Part shown: positions 17,443 through 26,514 of the stretch, piece after piece
How the letters are laid out: each line of letters begins with the position of its first letter
How positions within the stretch are numbered: position 1 is the first letter of the stretch
Assembly (NCBI RefSeq): GCF_025753855.1
Contig: NZ_JAOWPT010000003.1
Coordinates: 372,001 to 436,000 of the forward strand
Length of the DNA: 64,000 nucleotides
Reading direction: 5' to 3'
Origin: Mesorhizobium sp. ZC-5
GTDB lineage: Bacteria > Pseudomonadota > Alphaproteobacteria > Rhizobiales > Rhizobiaceae
Notes under the pieces: generated by a model
The model's input: only the letters and a program-made list of their open reading frames with translations
What the model was told of the DNA's origin: nothing
Databases searched by the model: none
Program-made: the position numbers and the translations under genes

Positions 17443-17721
17443 ATGTCGAAGAAATTGAAAGCTGCAATCGTCGCAGCCGCTATCGCCCTGGTTGTTGGGT
17501 TCGCCGTCAGTTATGGGCTTATCAGCCCGCAGACGGCTGAGGAAATAAAGGCCAAGACAGAGGAAGTCTTGACCAACGAGGAACCAGCCCAGCCTCCACC
17601 TGAAAGCCCTCCTGCGGAACCTGCACCTCCGACGGAACCCACGCCGACGGAACCCGCGCCGCAGGCTCCGAGCCCACCTCCCGCAGAACCGCAGCAGGTG
17701 CCCCAGCAGCAGGGTCAGTGA
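17443..17721 (+). CDS. Membrane-anchored proline-rich small protein
   Basis: A 92-residue protein with one N-terminal membrane helix (KAAIVAAAIALVVGFAVSYG, residues 7-26), then a short charged stretch and a tail from about residue 48 made almost entirely of proline, glutamate, alanine and glutamine (repeats of the PAPPTEPTPTEPAP type). It probably projects a stiff extended tail into the periplasm. No family recognised. A better-placed ribosome site (GGAGGGG at about 17413) serves an ATG at 17424 in another frame that would make only a short unrelated peptide, so the real start signal is uncertain. Confidence 0.6.
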   Translation: MSKKLKAAIVAAAIALVVGFAVSYGLISPQTAEEIKAKTEEVLTNEEPAQPPPESPPAEPAPPTEPTPTEPAPQAPSPPPAEPQQVPQQQGQ

Positions 17722-17777
17722 AAACCGGGAAAGTGGGATAGCCGGGAACCTTTCGGGTTGTTGCGCGCTATAGATGC

Positions 17778-17936
17778 ATGTCTCACGATCCATACTTCCG
17801 CATAGCAATCGGTATGGCCATTGGCGTCGCAATCGGCGCGGCCATAGGCCAATTGCTGGTTGGCGGAATTGCGCCAGGGATCGCGATCGGCGTGGCGCTC
17901 GGCGCAAGCGCCGGCGCGATGCTGCTTGAAGAATAA
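17778..17936 (+). CDS. Glycine-zipper membrane miniprotein (52 residues)
   Basis: The frame reads MSHDPYFRIAIGMAIGVAIG and continues with AAIGQLLVGGIAPG and VALGASAGAMLLEE. Glycines recur every four residues (IGxAIGxAIGxAIG), the pattern of glycine-zipper helices that pack tightly in membranes, in two hydrophobic segments. A hairpin resembling a terminator begins at the stop codon. No homologue is recalled by name. The regular pattern and the matching terminator support a real gene, although it is short. Confidence 0.55.
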   Translation: MSHDPYFRIAIGMAIGVAIGAAIGQLLVGGIAPGIAIGVALGASAGAMLLEE

Positions 17937-17960
17937 AGGCCCGCAATGGCGCCGGGCCTT
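17936..17960 (+). terminator. Terminator-like hairpin after the glycine-zipper gene
   Basis: AAGGCCCG and CGGGCCTT form an 8-bp stem around a 9-base spacer. Only two T bases follow directly from the stem, so termination may be partial. Confidence 0.5.
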
Positions 17961-18028
17961 CCTGGAACATGCGGAGGGTCCAAGCCCCCTGTGTCCCGGC
18001 CATTTTTTCCCTTACACTCCATCCGAAC

Positions 18029-18103
18029 GCGCTCGTAGCTCAACTGGACAGAGTAGCCAGTAAATCTCAGGCAATGCAGGTTCGAGTCCTGCCGAGCGCA
18101 CCA
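18029..18103 (+). tRNA. tRNA-like gene with abnormal anticodon arm (Arg-like body, possible pseudogene)
   Basis: Acceptor (GCGCTCG/CGAGCGC), D arm (GCTC, GAGT), T arm (GCAGG TTCGAGT CCTGC) and encoded CCA are intact and resemble an alphaproteobacterial tRNA-Arg. The anticodon arm is wrong: the best stem GCCAG/CAGGC has an A-A mismatch, the loop TAAATCT lacks the universal T at position 33, and the variable loop has only 3 bases. A plausible anticodon cannot be assigned. It may be a tRNA pseudogene or a tRNA-like RNA with another role. Confidence 0.5.
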
Positions 18104-18188
18104 GTTTGTGTTTGGCGGAGAGCGGCGAACCAGTGCGGCTGAAGCTGGCGCAGCTGGAAAAACGGCTGGCCGTTGGTGGGAACCAGAG

Positions 18189-19442
18189 CTAGGCCGACGC
18201 CGTCGCCGCATAACCGGGACGGTGCCGGCGCTGGTGGCGGTATTCGAGTGCGATCGCGCCCCAGATCAGGCCGAGCAGCAAGTAGAAATGCCGCCAGTGA
18301 TCGGTGTCGATGACGGTGCCGAGCGCGATATGGCCGATGAAGACGACATAGGCGCACAGCAGGTAAGGTTGCCACGGCCGGTCGCGGAACAGGATGCGGA
18401 AGCCGGCTGCCAGCGTCCAGCCGATGAGGATCGCGTAGGACGCGAAGCCGAGCCAGCCATAGTCGAGCAGCGCCTTCAGCCAGATGTCGTGGGTGTCCTC
18501 GCCGTAGATCTGGCCGAACACCAGGGGACCGATGCCGAGCGGATGCTCCATCGCCATCAGGAAGCCGATGCCGTAGCGGGCGAAGCGGCCGAAGCGGGCG
18601 CTGTCATAGTCCTGCGCCAGCTGGGCGCGGGTGGAAAAGAGTTCGGCGACCGCAGGGATCTGCAGCGCAACCATGACGGCGACGGCGAGCAACAGCACCG
18701 CGACTATGGTCATCACGGCGATTCGCAGGCGGAAGGCGCCGCTGGCGCTTTGCAGGAACAGCCCGGCGATCAAAAGGATGGCGGACGCTCCGAACAATCC
18801 CCAGGCGCCGCGCGAAAACGACAGGAAGATGCCGCCGACGATGACAAGCAGCGGGATCGCGTAAAGCGGCATCTTCAGCGGGCTGCCGGTCAACAGCCGT
18901 TGCAGGAGATAGATGCCGGGCAGCGTGAGGAACGGGCCGAAGACGTTCGGGTCCTCGAATGCGCCGGATGCGCGTTCGAAGCGGGTGAAGATCTCGGCGC
19001 CCGGAAAGGCGTGGAAATAACCGAGAATGCCGAGCGCCGCGGTGACGAGGGCTGTCGCCAGCCAGGCGCCGAAGATCAGCCGGAACAGGCCGGGCTGCGC
19101 CTCGGTGACGGCGGCAAAGAAGATGGCAGTGAGGGCGAGGAACAGCGAGACGGCAAGGTAGAGCGGCGTGTTCTTCAGTTCTGCCATCTGCGTCATCGAG
19201 ATCATGCCGCCTATATTGAAAAGGACGAGAAGCACGATCAGCGGCACGATCGGCTTCGAAATGCGCAGGCCGAACAGCGCCCAGACGGCGATCAGACCGG
19301 CCATGTAGAGTTCGTATGGGGCCGGCTCGTTGATGACGAAGCCCGAAAGCAAGACGCCAAGCGACACGGCGCCAGCGGAAATCAACGAAATCAGCTTGGC
19401 GTTGATCGCCTGCGGCGACAGTTCATGGCTGATCGCGCTCAA
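18189..19442 (-). CDS. O-antigen ligase / Wzy-type polymerase family protein
   Basis: A 417-residue integral membrane protein with about ten membrane segments and the Wzy_C/WaaL signature region: FLSFSRGAWGLFGASAILLI near residue 215, then a large loop with RFARYGIGFLMAMEHPLGIG and EDTHDIWLKALLDYGWLGF. Such proteins polymerise or ligate lipid-linked oligosaccharide units on the periplasmic side of the inner membrane. Its start overlaps the stop of the sugar-phosphate transferase gene by 4 bases, so the two are coupled in one polysaccharide operon. It is more likely a polymerase than a lipid A ligase given the neighbours. Confidence 0.88.
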   Translation of the reverse strand: MSAISHELSPQAINAKLISLISAGAVSLGVLLSGFVINEPAPYELYMAGLIAVWALFGLRISKPIVPLIVLLVLFNIGGMISMTQMAELKNTPLYLAVSLFLALTAIFFAAVTEAQPGLFRLIFGAWLATALVTAALGILGYFHAFPGAEIFTRFERASGAFEDPNVFGPFLTLPGIYLLQRLLTGSPLKMPLYAIPLLVIVGGIFLSFSRGAWGLFGASAILLIAGLFLQSASGAFRLRIAVMTIVAVLLLAVAVMVALQIPAVAELFSTRAQLAQDYDSARFGRFARYGIGFLMAMEHPLGIGPLVFGQIYGEDTHDIWLKALLDYGWLGFASYAILIGWTLAAGFRILFRDRPWQPYLLCAYVVFIGHIALGTVIDTDHWRHFYLLLGLIWGAIALEYRHQRRHRPGYAATASA

Positions 19443-20977
19443 TAGGCGTTTTCCGTATTGAGCAGCCGGATCGGCGTCAAAAACAGGATCTTGAGATCGA
19501 ACCAGAGCGACCAGTTCTCGATGTAGTAGAGGTCGTACTCCGTCCGCATCTTGATCTTCTCGTCATTGTCGATCTCGCCGCGCCAGCCGTTGATCTGTGC
19601 CCAGCCGGTGACGCCCGGCTTGACGCGGTGGCGGGCGAAGTAACCGTCGACCACCTCGTGGTAGAGCTTGTTGTGCGACTGCGCCGAGATGGCGTGCGGA
19701 CGCGGACCGACCAGCGAAAGGCTGCCGAGCAATGCGTTGAAGAATTGCGGTAGTTCGTCGATCGAGGTCTTGCGGATGAAGCGGCCGACGCGGGTGACCC
19801 GCGGATCCTTCTTGGTGACCGCCTTCCTCGCGGTCGGATCGGACTGGTCGGTGAACATCGAGCGGAATTTATAGACGTCGATGATCTCGTTGTTGAAGCC
19901 GTGCCGTTTCTGCCGGAAGATCACCGGGCCTTTGCTGTCGAGCTTGATGGCGATGGCCGTGACCAGCATGATCGGCGAGAACACGATGATGCCGAGCAGG
20001 GAAAAGACGATATCGAAGGCGCGCTTGGCGACCGAATCCCAGTCGTTGATCGGCTTGTCGAAGATATCGAGCATCGGCACCGAGCCGATGAAGGAATAGG
20101 AACGCGGCCGGAACCGCAGCTGGTTCGAATGCGCCGACAGCCGGATATCGACCGGCAGTACCCAGAGTTTCTTCAGAAGCGACAGGACGCGCGACTCGGC
20201 GGTCAGCGGCAGCGATACGATCAGCATGTCGATGCGCGCGATGCGGGCGAATTCGATCAGCTCGGTGACATTGCCGAGCTTGGGATAACCGGCGACCATG
20301 GGGGGCGACCGGCGGTCGTCGCGGTCGTCAAAGATGCCGCAGATGCGGATGTCGTTGTAAGGTTGCTGCTCGACCGAGCGGATCAGCGACTCCGCCGCCT
20401 TGCCGCCGCCAACGATGACGGCGCGGCGCTCCATCATCCCGTTGCGTGCCCAGCGCCTGATCATGCCGGACAGAACCAGCCTCAGGACGAAGAGCAGCAC
20501 GAATCCGGTTGCGAACCACGTCCCGAACCAGAACCGCGAGAAATCCGCCGACACTTTCAGGAAGAAGCCGGCGAGCGCCAGAAGCGCGAACGTGCCCGAC
20601 CAGACCAGCAGGATGCGTCCGAAATTCGCCCATGGGCGAAAAAGCGCCTGCACCTGATAGCAATCGGTGACGTCGAGCATGACGACCGTCAGCAGGGAGG
20701 TTCCGAAGATGATGGCGAGGTAGTGCCAGAACAGATGCGTCGCGAAGCCGATATAGTATGCGTAGAGCAGAATACCCGAAAGGACGAGCACGGCGAATTC
20801 GATTAGCCGCAGGACACCGCTCACCATCACCGGCGACATCGTATCGCGCCGGTATTGCGAGGCCACCTGGCGCGCGACGTCGTTAAGATGGTTCGGCACG
20901 TTCTTGTAATCGGTGCCGTCGTCGAACTGACGCACGGCGTTCAGCGAAAAGCGCTTGGAGGGATCAATTTCGTTCAT
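19439..20977 (-). CDS. Undecaprenyl-phosphate sugar phosphotransferase (WcaJ/ExoY-type)
   Basis: A 512-residue initiating enzyme of polysaccharide synthesis, which transfers a sugar phosphate (often glucose-1-phosphate) from the UDP-sugar to undecaprenyl phosphate at the inner membrane. Four or five membrane segments occupy residues 60-180, a Rossmann-like region follows ([18 protein letters not shown]), then the catalytic bacterial sugar transferase domain from about residue 315: [45 protein letters not shown] and GPRPHA. Length and architecture match the WcaJ group. It is the first gene of a pair with the Wzy-like gene. Confidence 0.93.
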   Translation of the reverse strand: MNEIDPSKRFSLNAVRQFDDGTDYKNVPNHLNDVARQVASQYRRDTMSPVMVSGVLRLIEFAVLVLSGILLYAYYIGFATHLFWHYLAIIFGTSLLTVVMLDVTDCYQVQALFRPWANFGRILLVWSGTFALLALAGFFLKVSADFSRFWFGTWFATGFVLLFVLRLVLSGMIRRWARNGMMERRAVIVGGGKAAESLIRSVEQQPYNDIRICGIFDDRDDRRSPPMVAGYPKLGNVTELIEFARIARIDMLIVSLPLTAESRVLSLLKKLWVLPVDIRLSAHSNQLRFRPRSYSFIGSVPMLDIFDKPINDWDSVAKRAFDIVFSLLGIIVFSPIMLVTAIAIKLDSKGPVIFRQKRHGFNNEIIDVYKFRSMFTDQSDPTARKAVTKKDPRVTRVGRFIRKTSIDELPQFFNALLGSLSLVGPRPHAISAQSHNKLYHEVVDGYFARHRVKPGVTGWAQINGWRGEIDNDEKIKMRTEYDLYYIENWSLWFDLKILFLTPIRLLNTENAY

Positions 20978-21072
20978 CGCCGGTCCCGCAGGGATATTCG
21001 CGTGAATATCAAAAAGGGGCTAAGAAACCCTTGCAGGTTGCATTGCATTTTAGCGGCTTGCCCTGGGGAAGA

Positions 21073-22203
21073 TCAGCGCCGGCCGAGCGACGAGAAATAG
21101 ATCTGCTCGATCTGCTCTGCCATCACGCCGGCACCGAATCGCGCCTTGAGTTCGGGCAGTGGCGGCATCAACGCCGAATAGGCTGCGACGTTCTCCAATG
21201 CCGCCGCCATGCGCGAGGCGAGTTCCGTCTGCACCGGCAGCACAAGGGCGGCCGACCCCTCACCGAAGATTTCCGGAATGCCGCCAACGGCGCTGGCGAT
21301 CATCGGCTTTCCGGCGCCGAGCGCCTCGAGCACGATGTAGGGCATCGCCTCGGCTCGCGACGGCACCACGACGATGCGGGCCAGTGCGAATGCATCGCGG
21401 GCAGGCATCGGCGGCAGGAAGCGCACGCGGTCGGAAAGCCCGAGGCGTTCGACCTGCGCCCGGTAGCGCGGCAGGTCGTCGCCATCGCCCACCATCACGG
21501 CGGCGACCGGCCGCCCAAGCTGTTGTTCAGCCAGCGCGAGTGCATCGATGAAGATGTCCGGACCCTTGAGGTCGCGCATCATGCCGATATAGAGGAGGTC
21601 GGCGGCGTCGGGCGCGGCCGGAACCGGTTCGAATTCCGCTTCGCGCAGGCCGTTGTAAACGAGACTGTTGGGCGCGTGCGGGCCGCCGATCTTGCGCTGG
21701 AAGGCACGGCGTTCGTAGTCGGAGACCAGAAGCAGGTGGTCGGTGAACCGTTCCATCAGGCGCTCGAGTCCGAAGAAGAACTTCCCCGTCGTGGTTGTCT
21801 CGTCGTAGTGGAGGCTGCCGCCGTGCGGCGAATAAAGGCGGGCGACGCGTGACCTTGAAACCCGCAGAAGCGAGCCGAAGACACGCGCGTAGACGCCACC
21901 CTTGGCGCCATGCCCGTGTAGAACATCCGGCTGCAATCCTTTGATAAGCTTGTATGTTCTCCACGCCGAGGCGATATCGCCCGGCCCGACATGCCGTTGC
22001 ATCGGCGTGCGGTGAACGCCGAGCGCCAGCATGCCTTCCATGTCGCGGAAAAGACGTTCCTCGAATTCGCCGCCGGTCGTGGAGTCGCAGACGATGCCGA
22101 CCGCGTGACCGGCCGCGACCTGCGCTTCGGTCAGATCGCGCACATGCCGGAAAATGCCTCCCACTGGCGACCGGAAGCAATGCACGATGCGCAGCTTCGA
22201 CAT
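21073..22203 (-). CDS. Glycosyltransferase family 4 protein
   Basis: A 376-residue GT-B fold glycosyltransferase. The N-terminus has CFRSPVGGIFRHVRDLTEAQ, typical of the acceptor domain, and the C-terminal donor domain has the E-x7-E motif in EAMPYIVLEALGAGKPMIAS near residue 290. It adds a sugar from a nucleotide donor to a lipid-linked intermediate. I chose the ATG at 22203; a GTG directly before it is equally possible. It lies between the Wza-like gene and the sugar-phosphate transferase on the same strand, consistent with one exopolysaccharide cluster. Confidence 0.92.
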   Translation of the reverse strand: MSKLRIVHCFRSPVGGIFRHVRDLTEAQVAAGHAVGIVCDSTTGGEFEERLFRDMEGMLALGVHRTPMQRHVGPGDIASAWRTYKLIKGLQPDVLHGHGAKGGVYARVFGSLLRVSRSRVARLYSPHGGSLHYDETTTTGKFFFGLERLMERFTDHLLLVSDYERRAFQRKIGGPHAPNSLVYNGLREAEFEPVPAAPDAADLLYIGMMRDLKGPDIFIDALALAEQQLGRPVAAVMVGDGDDLPRYRAQVERLGLSDRVRFLPPMPARDAFALARIVVVPSRAEAMPYIVLEALGAGKPMIASAVGGIPEIFGEGSAALVLPVQTELASRMAAALENVAAYSALMPPLPELKARFGAGVMAEQIEQIYFSSLGRR

Positions 22204-22236
22204 CACGGGCGCGGAACCTGAATGTGGCGGGCAGTG

Positions 22237-22800
22237 TCAGAACAATCGTTCGCGGACATAGATCGTGTCGCCGGGTAGGAGCGGATCGGAAGTAAATACC
22301 CGGCCAGTCATGACCTTTCCGTTGATGTTGCGCGTAATATCGACATTTGCCTGGTTGGCGCGTGCCGAAAAACCTCCGGCTACCGCGATTGCCTTCTGCA
22401 CGGTCATGCCGGGGACATAGGAATATTGGCCCGCCGATCCGACTTCGCCCATGACGAAGATCGGGCGGTAGCGGTCGATCTCGACGGAGACATCCGGATC
22501 GCGCAGGTAGCCCTGGCGCAATTTGGCGGCGAGTTGTCCTTCGATTTCCTGTGCGGAATGCCCGCGGGCGGCAACCGCGCCGACCAGGGGAAAGGCGATA
22601 TAGCCGGATTGATCGACGCTGTAGGTGTTGGTGAGACCTTCCTGTTCGAATACGGTGACCCGAATCCGGTCGCCGGCGCCCAGGCGGTAGGGCTGTTCGA
22701 GGACCTCATGAAACGCGGCAGGCGCGGGACGGTAGCTGGAGCAGCCAGTCAGCACCAGCATCGCCAGCGTGGCATGAACAAGGAAACGAACACATCTCAT
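22237..22800 (-). CDS. Polysaccharide export lipoprotein (Wza-like)
   Basis: A 187-residue protein of the Wza/GumB/ExoF group. The start at 22800 gives a lipoprotein signal MRCVRFLVHATLAMLVLTG followed by cysteine; a GTG 39 bases upstream would bury it. The poly_export domain follows (YRLGAGDRIRVTVFEQEGL) with an SLBB-like segment (IFVMGEVGSAGQYSYVPGMT). It likely forms the outer-membrane channel for the polysaccharide made by this cluster. It is shorter than Wza, as in GumB-type proteins. It is divergent from the GumC-like gene. Confidence 0.92.
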   Translation of the reverse strand: MRCVRFLVHATLAMLVLTGCSSYRPAPAAFHEVLEQPYRLGAGDRIRVTVFEQEGLTNTYSVDQSGYIAFPLVGAVAARGHSAQEIEGQLAAKLRQGYLRDPDVSVEIDRYRPIFVMGEVGSAGQYSYVPGMTVQKAIAVAGGFSARANQANVDITRNINGKVMTGRVFTSDPLLPGDTIYVRERLF

Positions 22801-22995
22801 GACTGGGCATTTACCTTTGAGCGGCTGCCGGATACCCACCGGCGCACTTCGGACCGGCCTGTTATCGTCCTGTTAGGGTTAATGGTCGGTAAAGCCGCGA
22901 GGCGATGACCCGGCATTTGAGGTCCTGCACCGGTATTGAAGGCGGGCGATGTTTACGCCTTGTCAAGCAATGCGAACGGCAGGTTACCGGGTCCT

Positions 22996-23009
22996 TAACT
23001 CCTGAGTTA
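22996..23009. promoter_or_regulatory. Small palindrome in the divergent exopolysaccharide promoter region
   Basis: TAACTC, two bases, GAGTTA form a perfect 6-base inverted repeat 46 bases before the GumC-like start. The 216-base divergent region must contain promoters for both export genes. A regulator-binding role is a guess from the position and symmetry. Confidence 0.3.
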
Positions 23010-23055
23010 CCATAGTTGTTTACGTTGCAGGCTCCCGGTACCGGAGTCGGAATGC

Positions 23056-25215
23056 ATGTCAGGCGTTCATAATACGGCCAATGATGTCGACGTCGATCTC
23101 GGCAGGCTCTTCTCGAGCCTCGCCAAGCATTGGTTTCGCATTCTTGTCGTTTCCCTGGTGATCACCGGGCTGGCGCTGGTTTTCGCCTGGATCGCCACGC
23201 CGCGCTATATGGGCGAGACGCGGCTCCTGATCGAGACGCGGGAATCGGTCTTCACCCGTCCCGACACCAACAATTCCAGCGACAACAGCCCGGCCTTCGA
23301 CGAGGAGGGGGTGATCAGCCAGGTGGAAGTGATCGGCTCGACGGATATCCTCAAGCGGGTCGCCGAGAAGCTCAATCTTTCCAGCCTGCCGGAGTTCGAC
23401 GAAACCGCCGACATGTCGATGCTTGGCCGGTTGCTCATCATGGCCGGACTGAAGTCCGATCCGAATGAAATACCGCCGGAAGAACGTGTGCTGAAGGCGT
23501 TCCGCGAAAGACTAAGCGTCTACCGGGTGGAGAAATCGCGTGTCATCGTCATCGAATTCTCGTCCGAGGATCCGAAGCTCGCCGCGGAAGTCCCGAATGT
23601 GCTGGCAGACACCTATCTCGCCGTACAGCGGGATGCCAAATTGCAGTCGAATTCCGACGCCACCGAATGGCTGGAACCCGAGATCGCCGATCTGCGGGAA
23701 CGGGTGAAGGAAGCCGAATCGAAAGTGGCGGCATTCCGCTCGAAATCCGACCTGCTGGTCGGGCAGAACAATTCGGTGCTGGCGACCCAGCAACTGTCCG
23801 AACTGTCGACCGAACTCTCGCGCGTCCGTGCGAACCGCGCCGCCGCCCAGGCCAATGCGCAGGGCGTGCGCGCCACGCTGGAAAGCGGAGCTTCGCTCGA
23901 TGCCCTGCCGGAGGTGCTGTCGTCGGGCCTGATCCAGCGGCTGCGCGAGCGTCAGGTGCAGCTGAAGGCTGATATCGCCGATCTTTCCACGACCCTGCTT
24001 GACGGGCATCCGCGCATCCGCGCGCTGAACTCGCAACTGGCGGATCTCGACAGCCAGATCCGCAACGAGGCCGAGAAGGTGCTGAAAGGACTCGAGACGG
24101 AAGCCAAGACGGCCTTGCTGCGCGAGAACCAGTTGATCGCCAGCCTCAACACTCTCAAGGCCGAATCGTCGCGGGCCGGCGAAGAGGAAGTCGAATTGCG
24201 GGCGCTCGAGCGCGAGGCCGCCGCGCAGCGCGAATTGCTCGAATCCTACCTGACGCGTTACCGCGAGGCGTCATCGCGCAAGGAGCGCAACTACCTGCCG
24301 GTCGATGCGCGGGTATTCTCGCGCGCCATCGTTCCCTCCGAACCGTATTTCCCCAAGACGGTGCCGATCGTCGGCGCGGCATTTGCCGCTTCGCTGCTCA
24401 TCATGGCAATCGTGACGCTGTTGCAGGAACTCTTCAGCGGGCGTGCGATGCGGCCCGCCGCCGGCAGCCGCCCGCAGCCTATCGAACAGGTTTCAATGCC
24501 CGAACCGATTGTTGAGCCGGTGATTGCCGAAAAGGCTTCCCCGACGCGTGAGGCGGTTGCGGTTGCCGCCGCGCAACAGCGGGCGGTTGCCAAAGAGGAT
24601 TCCAAGGCGTCGAGCCTCGGTGAAGTGACAGTCGAGACGGCTGCCGAAAAGCTGATCGCCGGTGGCGCGGCGCGGGCCATCTTCGTTTCGCCCGAGGGTG
24701 ACGAGGCGGCGGCGGCGGCGGTGATGGTGGCACGTGAAGTCGCCGATGCCGGCCTGCGTGTGCTCCTGCTCGACCTGACCTCCAATGGCGCCGCCTCGCT
24801 GCCGATGCTGGAGAGCGCGGTCTATCCAGGCATTACCAACCTCTTGGCTTCCGAAGCGCAGTTCTCGGACGTGATCCATGCCGACCTCTATTCGGACTGC
24901 CACGTCATTCCGCTCGGCACCGCCGATCCCGAGCGGGCCATGCGGGCCGCCGATCGCCTGCCGATCATCATGAATTCCCTGACCACTGCCTATGATGTCG
25001 TCGTCGTTGAGTGCGGACCGGCGGATGCGGAGGGAATTCGCCGGCTGGTTTCCGATGGAACCGAAATACTGGTGAGCGTGATCGAGACCAGCGACGTGGC
25101 GGTTGCCGAGACGGCTGCCGATCTTGCGGCGGGTGGTTACAAAAAACTGACCCTGGTGTCGCCGTCGGGTCACGAACCACCGGTTTCGCCGATGCCCGAC
25201 CGGTCGGCAGCTTAA
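23056..25215 (+). CDS. GumC/ExoP-like chain-length protein with degenerate kinase domain
   Basis: A 719-residue inner-membrane protein. Residues 15-110 carry a Wzz domain with the first membrane helix (WFRILVVSLVITGLALVFAW), then coiled coils and a GNVR-type region (residues 170-400), and a second helix near residue 440 (TVPIVGAAFAASLLIMAIVT). The cytoplasmic part from about 530 is shaped like a BY-kinase, but the Walker A site is missing: VSPEGDEAAAAAVMVAREV replaces the GKS/T loop. The second-aspartate motif is also altered (LLLDLTSNG), and there is no C-terminal tyrosine cluster. It probably controls polymer length or export without ATP-dependent tyrosine kinase activity. Confidence 0.9.
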   Translation: MSGVHNTANDVDVDLGRLFSSLAKHWFRILVVSLVITGLALVFAWIATPRYMGETRLLIETRESVFTRPDTNNSSDNSPAFDEEGVISQVEVIGSTDILKRVAEKLNLSSLPEFDETADMSMLGRLLIMAGLKSDPNEIPPEERVLKAFRERLSVYRVEKSRVIVIEFSSEDPKLAAEVPNVLADTYLAVQRDAKLQSNSDATEWLEPEIADLRERVKEAESKVAAFRSKSDLLVGQNNSVLATQQLSELSTELSRVRANRAAAQANAQGVRATLESGASLDALPEVLSSGLIQRLRERQVQLKADIADLSTTLLDGHPRIRALNSQLADLDSQIRNEAEKVLKGLETEAKTALLRENQLIASLNTLKAESSRAGEEEVELRALEREAAAQRELLESYLTRYREASSRKERNYLPVDARVFSRAIVPSEPYFPKTVPIVGAAFAASLLIMAIVTLLQELFSGRAMRPAAGSRPQPIEQVSMPEPIVEPVIAEKASPTREAVAVAAAQQRAVAKEDSKASSLGEVTVETAAEKLIAGGAARAIFVSPEGDEAAAAAVMVAREVADAGLRVLLLDLTSNGAASLPMLESAVYPGITNLLASEAQFSDVIHADLYSDCHVIPLGTADPERAMRAADRLPIIMNSLTTAYDVVVVECGPADAEGIRRLVSDGTEILVSVIETSDVAVAETAADLAAGGYKKLTLVSPSGHEPPVSPMPDRSAA

Positions 25216-26423
25216 TCCTGCGGGGAAATCGGTGCGCCGCCGCGCCGGCGCAAGGCCTTGGCGATACGCCAGACCGCCGGGCTGTTCTTGACCATCGATT
25301 TCAGTCGGCTGGCCGTGCGCATGCCGCTGGCCAGCACCCGGCCCTTGAAGGTTAGCGGCACCAGGACGTCGAACTGCGTGATTTCCAGATCGCACCAGAG
25401 CCGCTTGTAGGGTTCGTCGCCGACGCTGAAATCATAAACCTCGAAGCCATTTTCACAGGCCTCCCGGATGTTTTCGAAGAACAGGAAATCGCCCGGGCTG
25501 GTGTGGCTGAGATCGTCCTCGGCGATCGATCCGAATTCGCAGACGAGGCGGTGCCCCGCCCGGCTGGAGCCGGTCACCGCGCGTATCTTGCCACCGACTT
25601 CCAGGCCATGAAGGACGAAACGAGGCTGCTTCGCCTTCAGCGCGTCGGCGAACAACGCGCGGAAGAACGACTGCACGTTCGGCTCACCGAACACATTGGC
25701 AATGCCCATTTTGCGGAAGCGTTCTTCCTTCATGACGAAGAACGCGTCGAGCAGTGCGTTCGTTTCGGCCGCGGTCTTTGCTTCGATCCGCCGAAATCCG
25801 CCGGCCGCTTCGAACTTCCGTGCCTGCGAACGATGTTTCTTGCGTTTGCGCTTGCCGCTGACGCGGTCGAGCAGCACCTCGAAGCCACCGGTCAGATCGG
25901 CGGCGAGCGACAGGTTGGCGCTCGGCGAATGGGGCAGGGCGAGCAGCGGGTTTTCCACGCCGTCCATTCGATCGGCCATCCGTTCGAACGCCAGAATATC
26001 GATGTCGGGCCTGGCCTTTCTGATTGCCGCCGCGATTTCCTGGAGATCATCTCTCGTCAAGGGAGGGTGCCCTTGTCCCGTCAGCGGCGGGAAATTGCCG
26101 TTCGCGTGCCGTCCGCTCATGAAGCGGGCCACCAGGCAAGACCCGGATCGCGTGACCTCCAGCGCGATCGCAAATAGCGGCCGGTGGTCCGACGCCAGCG
26201 TGGCGACCAGGAAATCCGGCCGCGTATGGGCGATCCAGGCGCTGACCCAGGCGAAGCTTTGCGCCGGCGAGACCGTTGCGCCGTTGCATGCAGCTTCGTA
26301 GACGCGCATGGCTTCATCGGTATCGAGATAGACGGCGGCTTTCAGGGCAGTGCTTCCAGACTCGGCGCGCACCGAAGCGGCCGTTCGGCTCCCGGCTTCA
26401 GGCGATGCGGCCGCGTCAACCAT
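25212..26423 (-). CDS. CelD/BcsL-like GNAT acyltransferase
   Basis: A 403-residue protein of the BioF2/CelD group, which contains a GNAT-like acyltransferase core and often lies in polysaccharide gene clusters. Typical segments are SPAQSFAWVSAWIAHTRPDF near residue 55, SGKRKRKKHRSQARKFEA near residue 190 and ENGFEVYDFSVGDEPYKRLW near residue 330. It converges on the GumC-like gene with overlapping stop codons (25212-25215). It may acylate a polysaccharide precursor; the acyl group and acceptor cannot be told. Confidence 0.88.
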   Translation of the reverse strand: MVDAAASPEAGSRTAASVRAESGSTALKAAVYLDTDEAMRVYEAACNGATVSPAQSFAWVSAWIAHTRPDFLVATLASDHRPLFAIALEVTRSGSCLVARFMSGRHANGNFPPLTGQGHPPLTRDDLQEIAAAIRKARPDIDILAFERMADRMDGVENPLLALPHSPSANLSLAADLTGGFEVLLDRVSGKRKRKKHRSQARKFEAAGGFRRIEAKTAAETNALLDAFFVMKEERFRKMGIANVFGEPNVQSFFRALFADALKAKQPRFVLHGLEVGGKIRAVTGSSRAGHRLVCEFGSIAEDDLSHTSPGDFLFFENIREACENGFEVYDFSVGDEPYKRLWCDLEITQFDVLVPLTFKGRVLASGMRTASRLKSMVKNSPAVWRIAKALRRRGGAPISPQD

Positions 26424-26514
26424 ACTTCAATCCTTCATGCGTAATCATCCGACGCAGGCGGTATGGTCTCTTCGCATTTCATGCCGAAAGACTTTAGCCG
26501 CAAAAGGTGAATGA

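Noticed and set aside
17313-17540. 75-residue frame overlapping the proline-rich protein gene
   Set aside because: It has a good ribosome site for an ATG at 17424, but the peptide is basic, short and featureless, while the overlapping frame has a membrane helix and an ordered proline tail.
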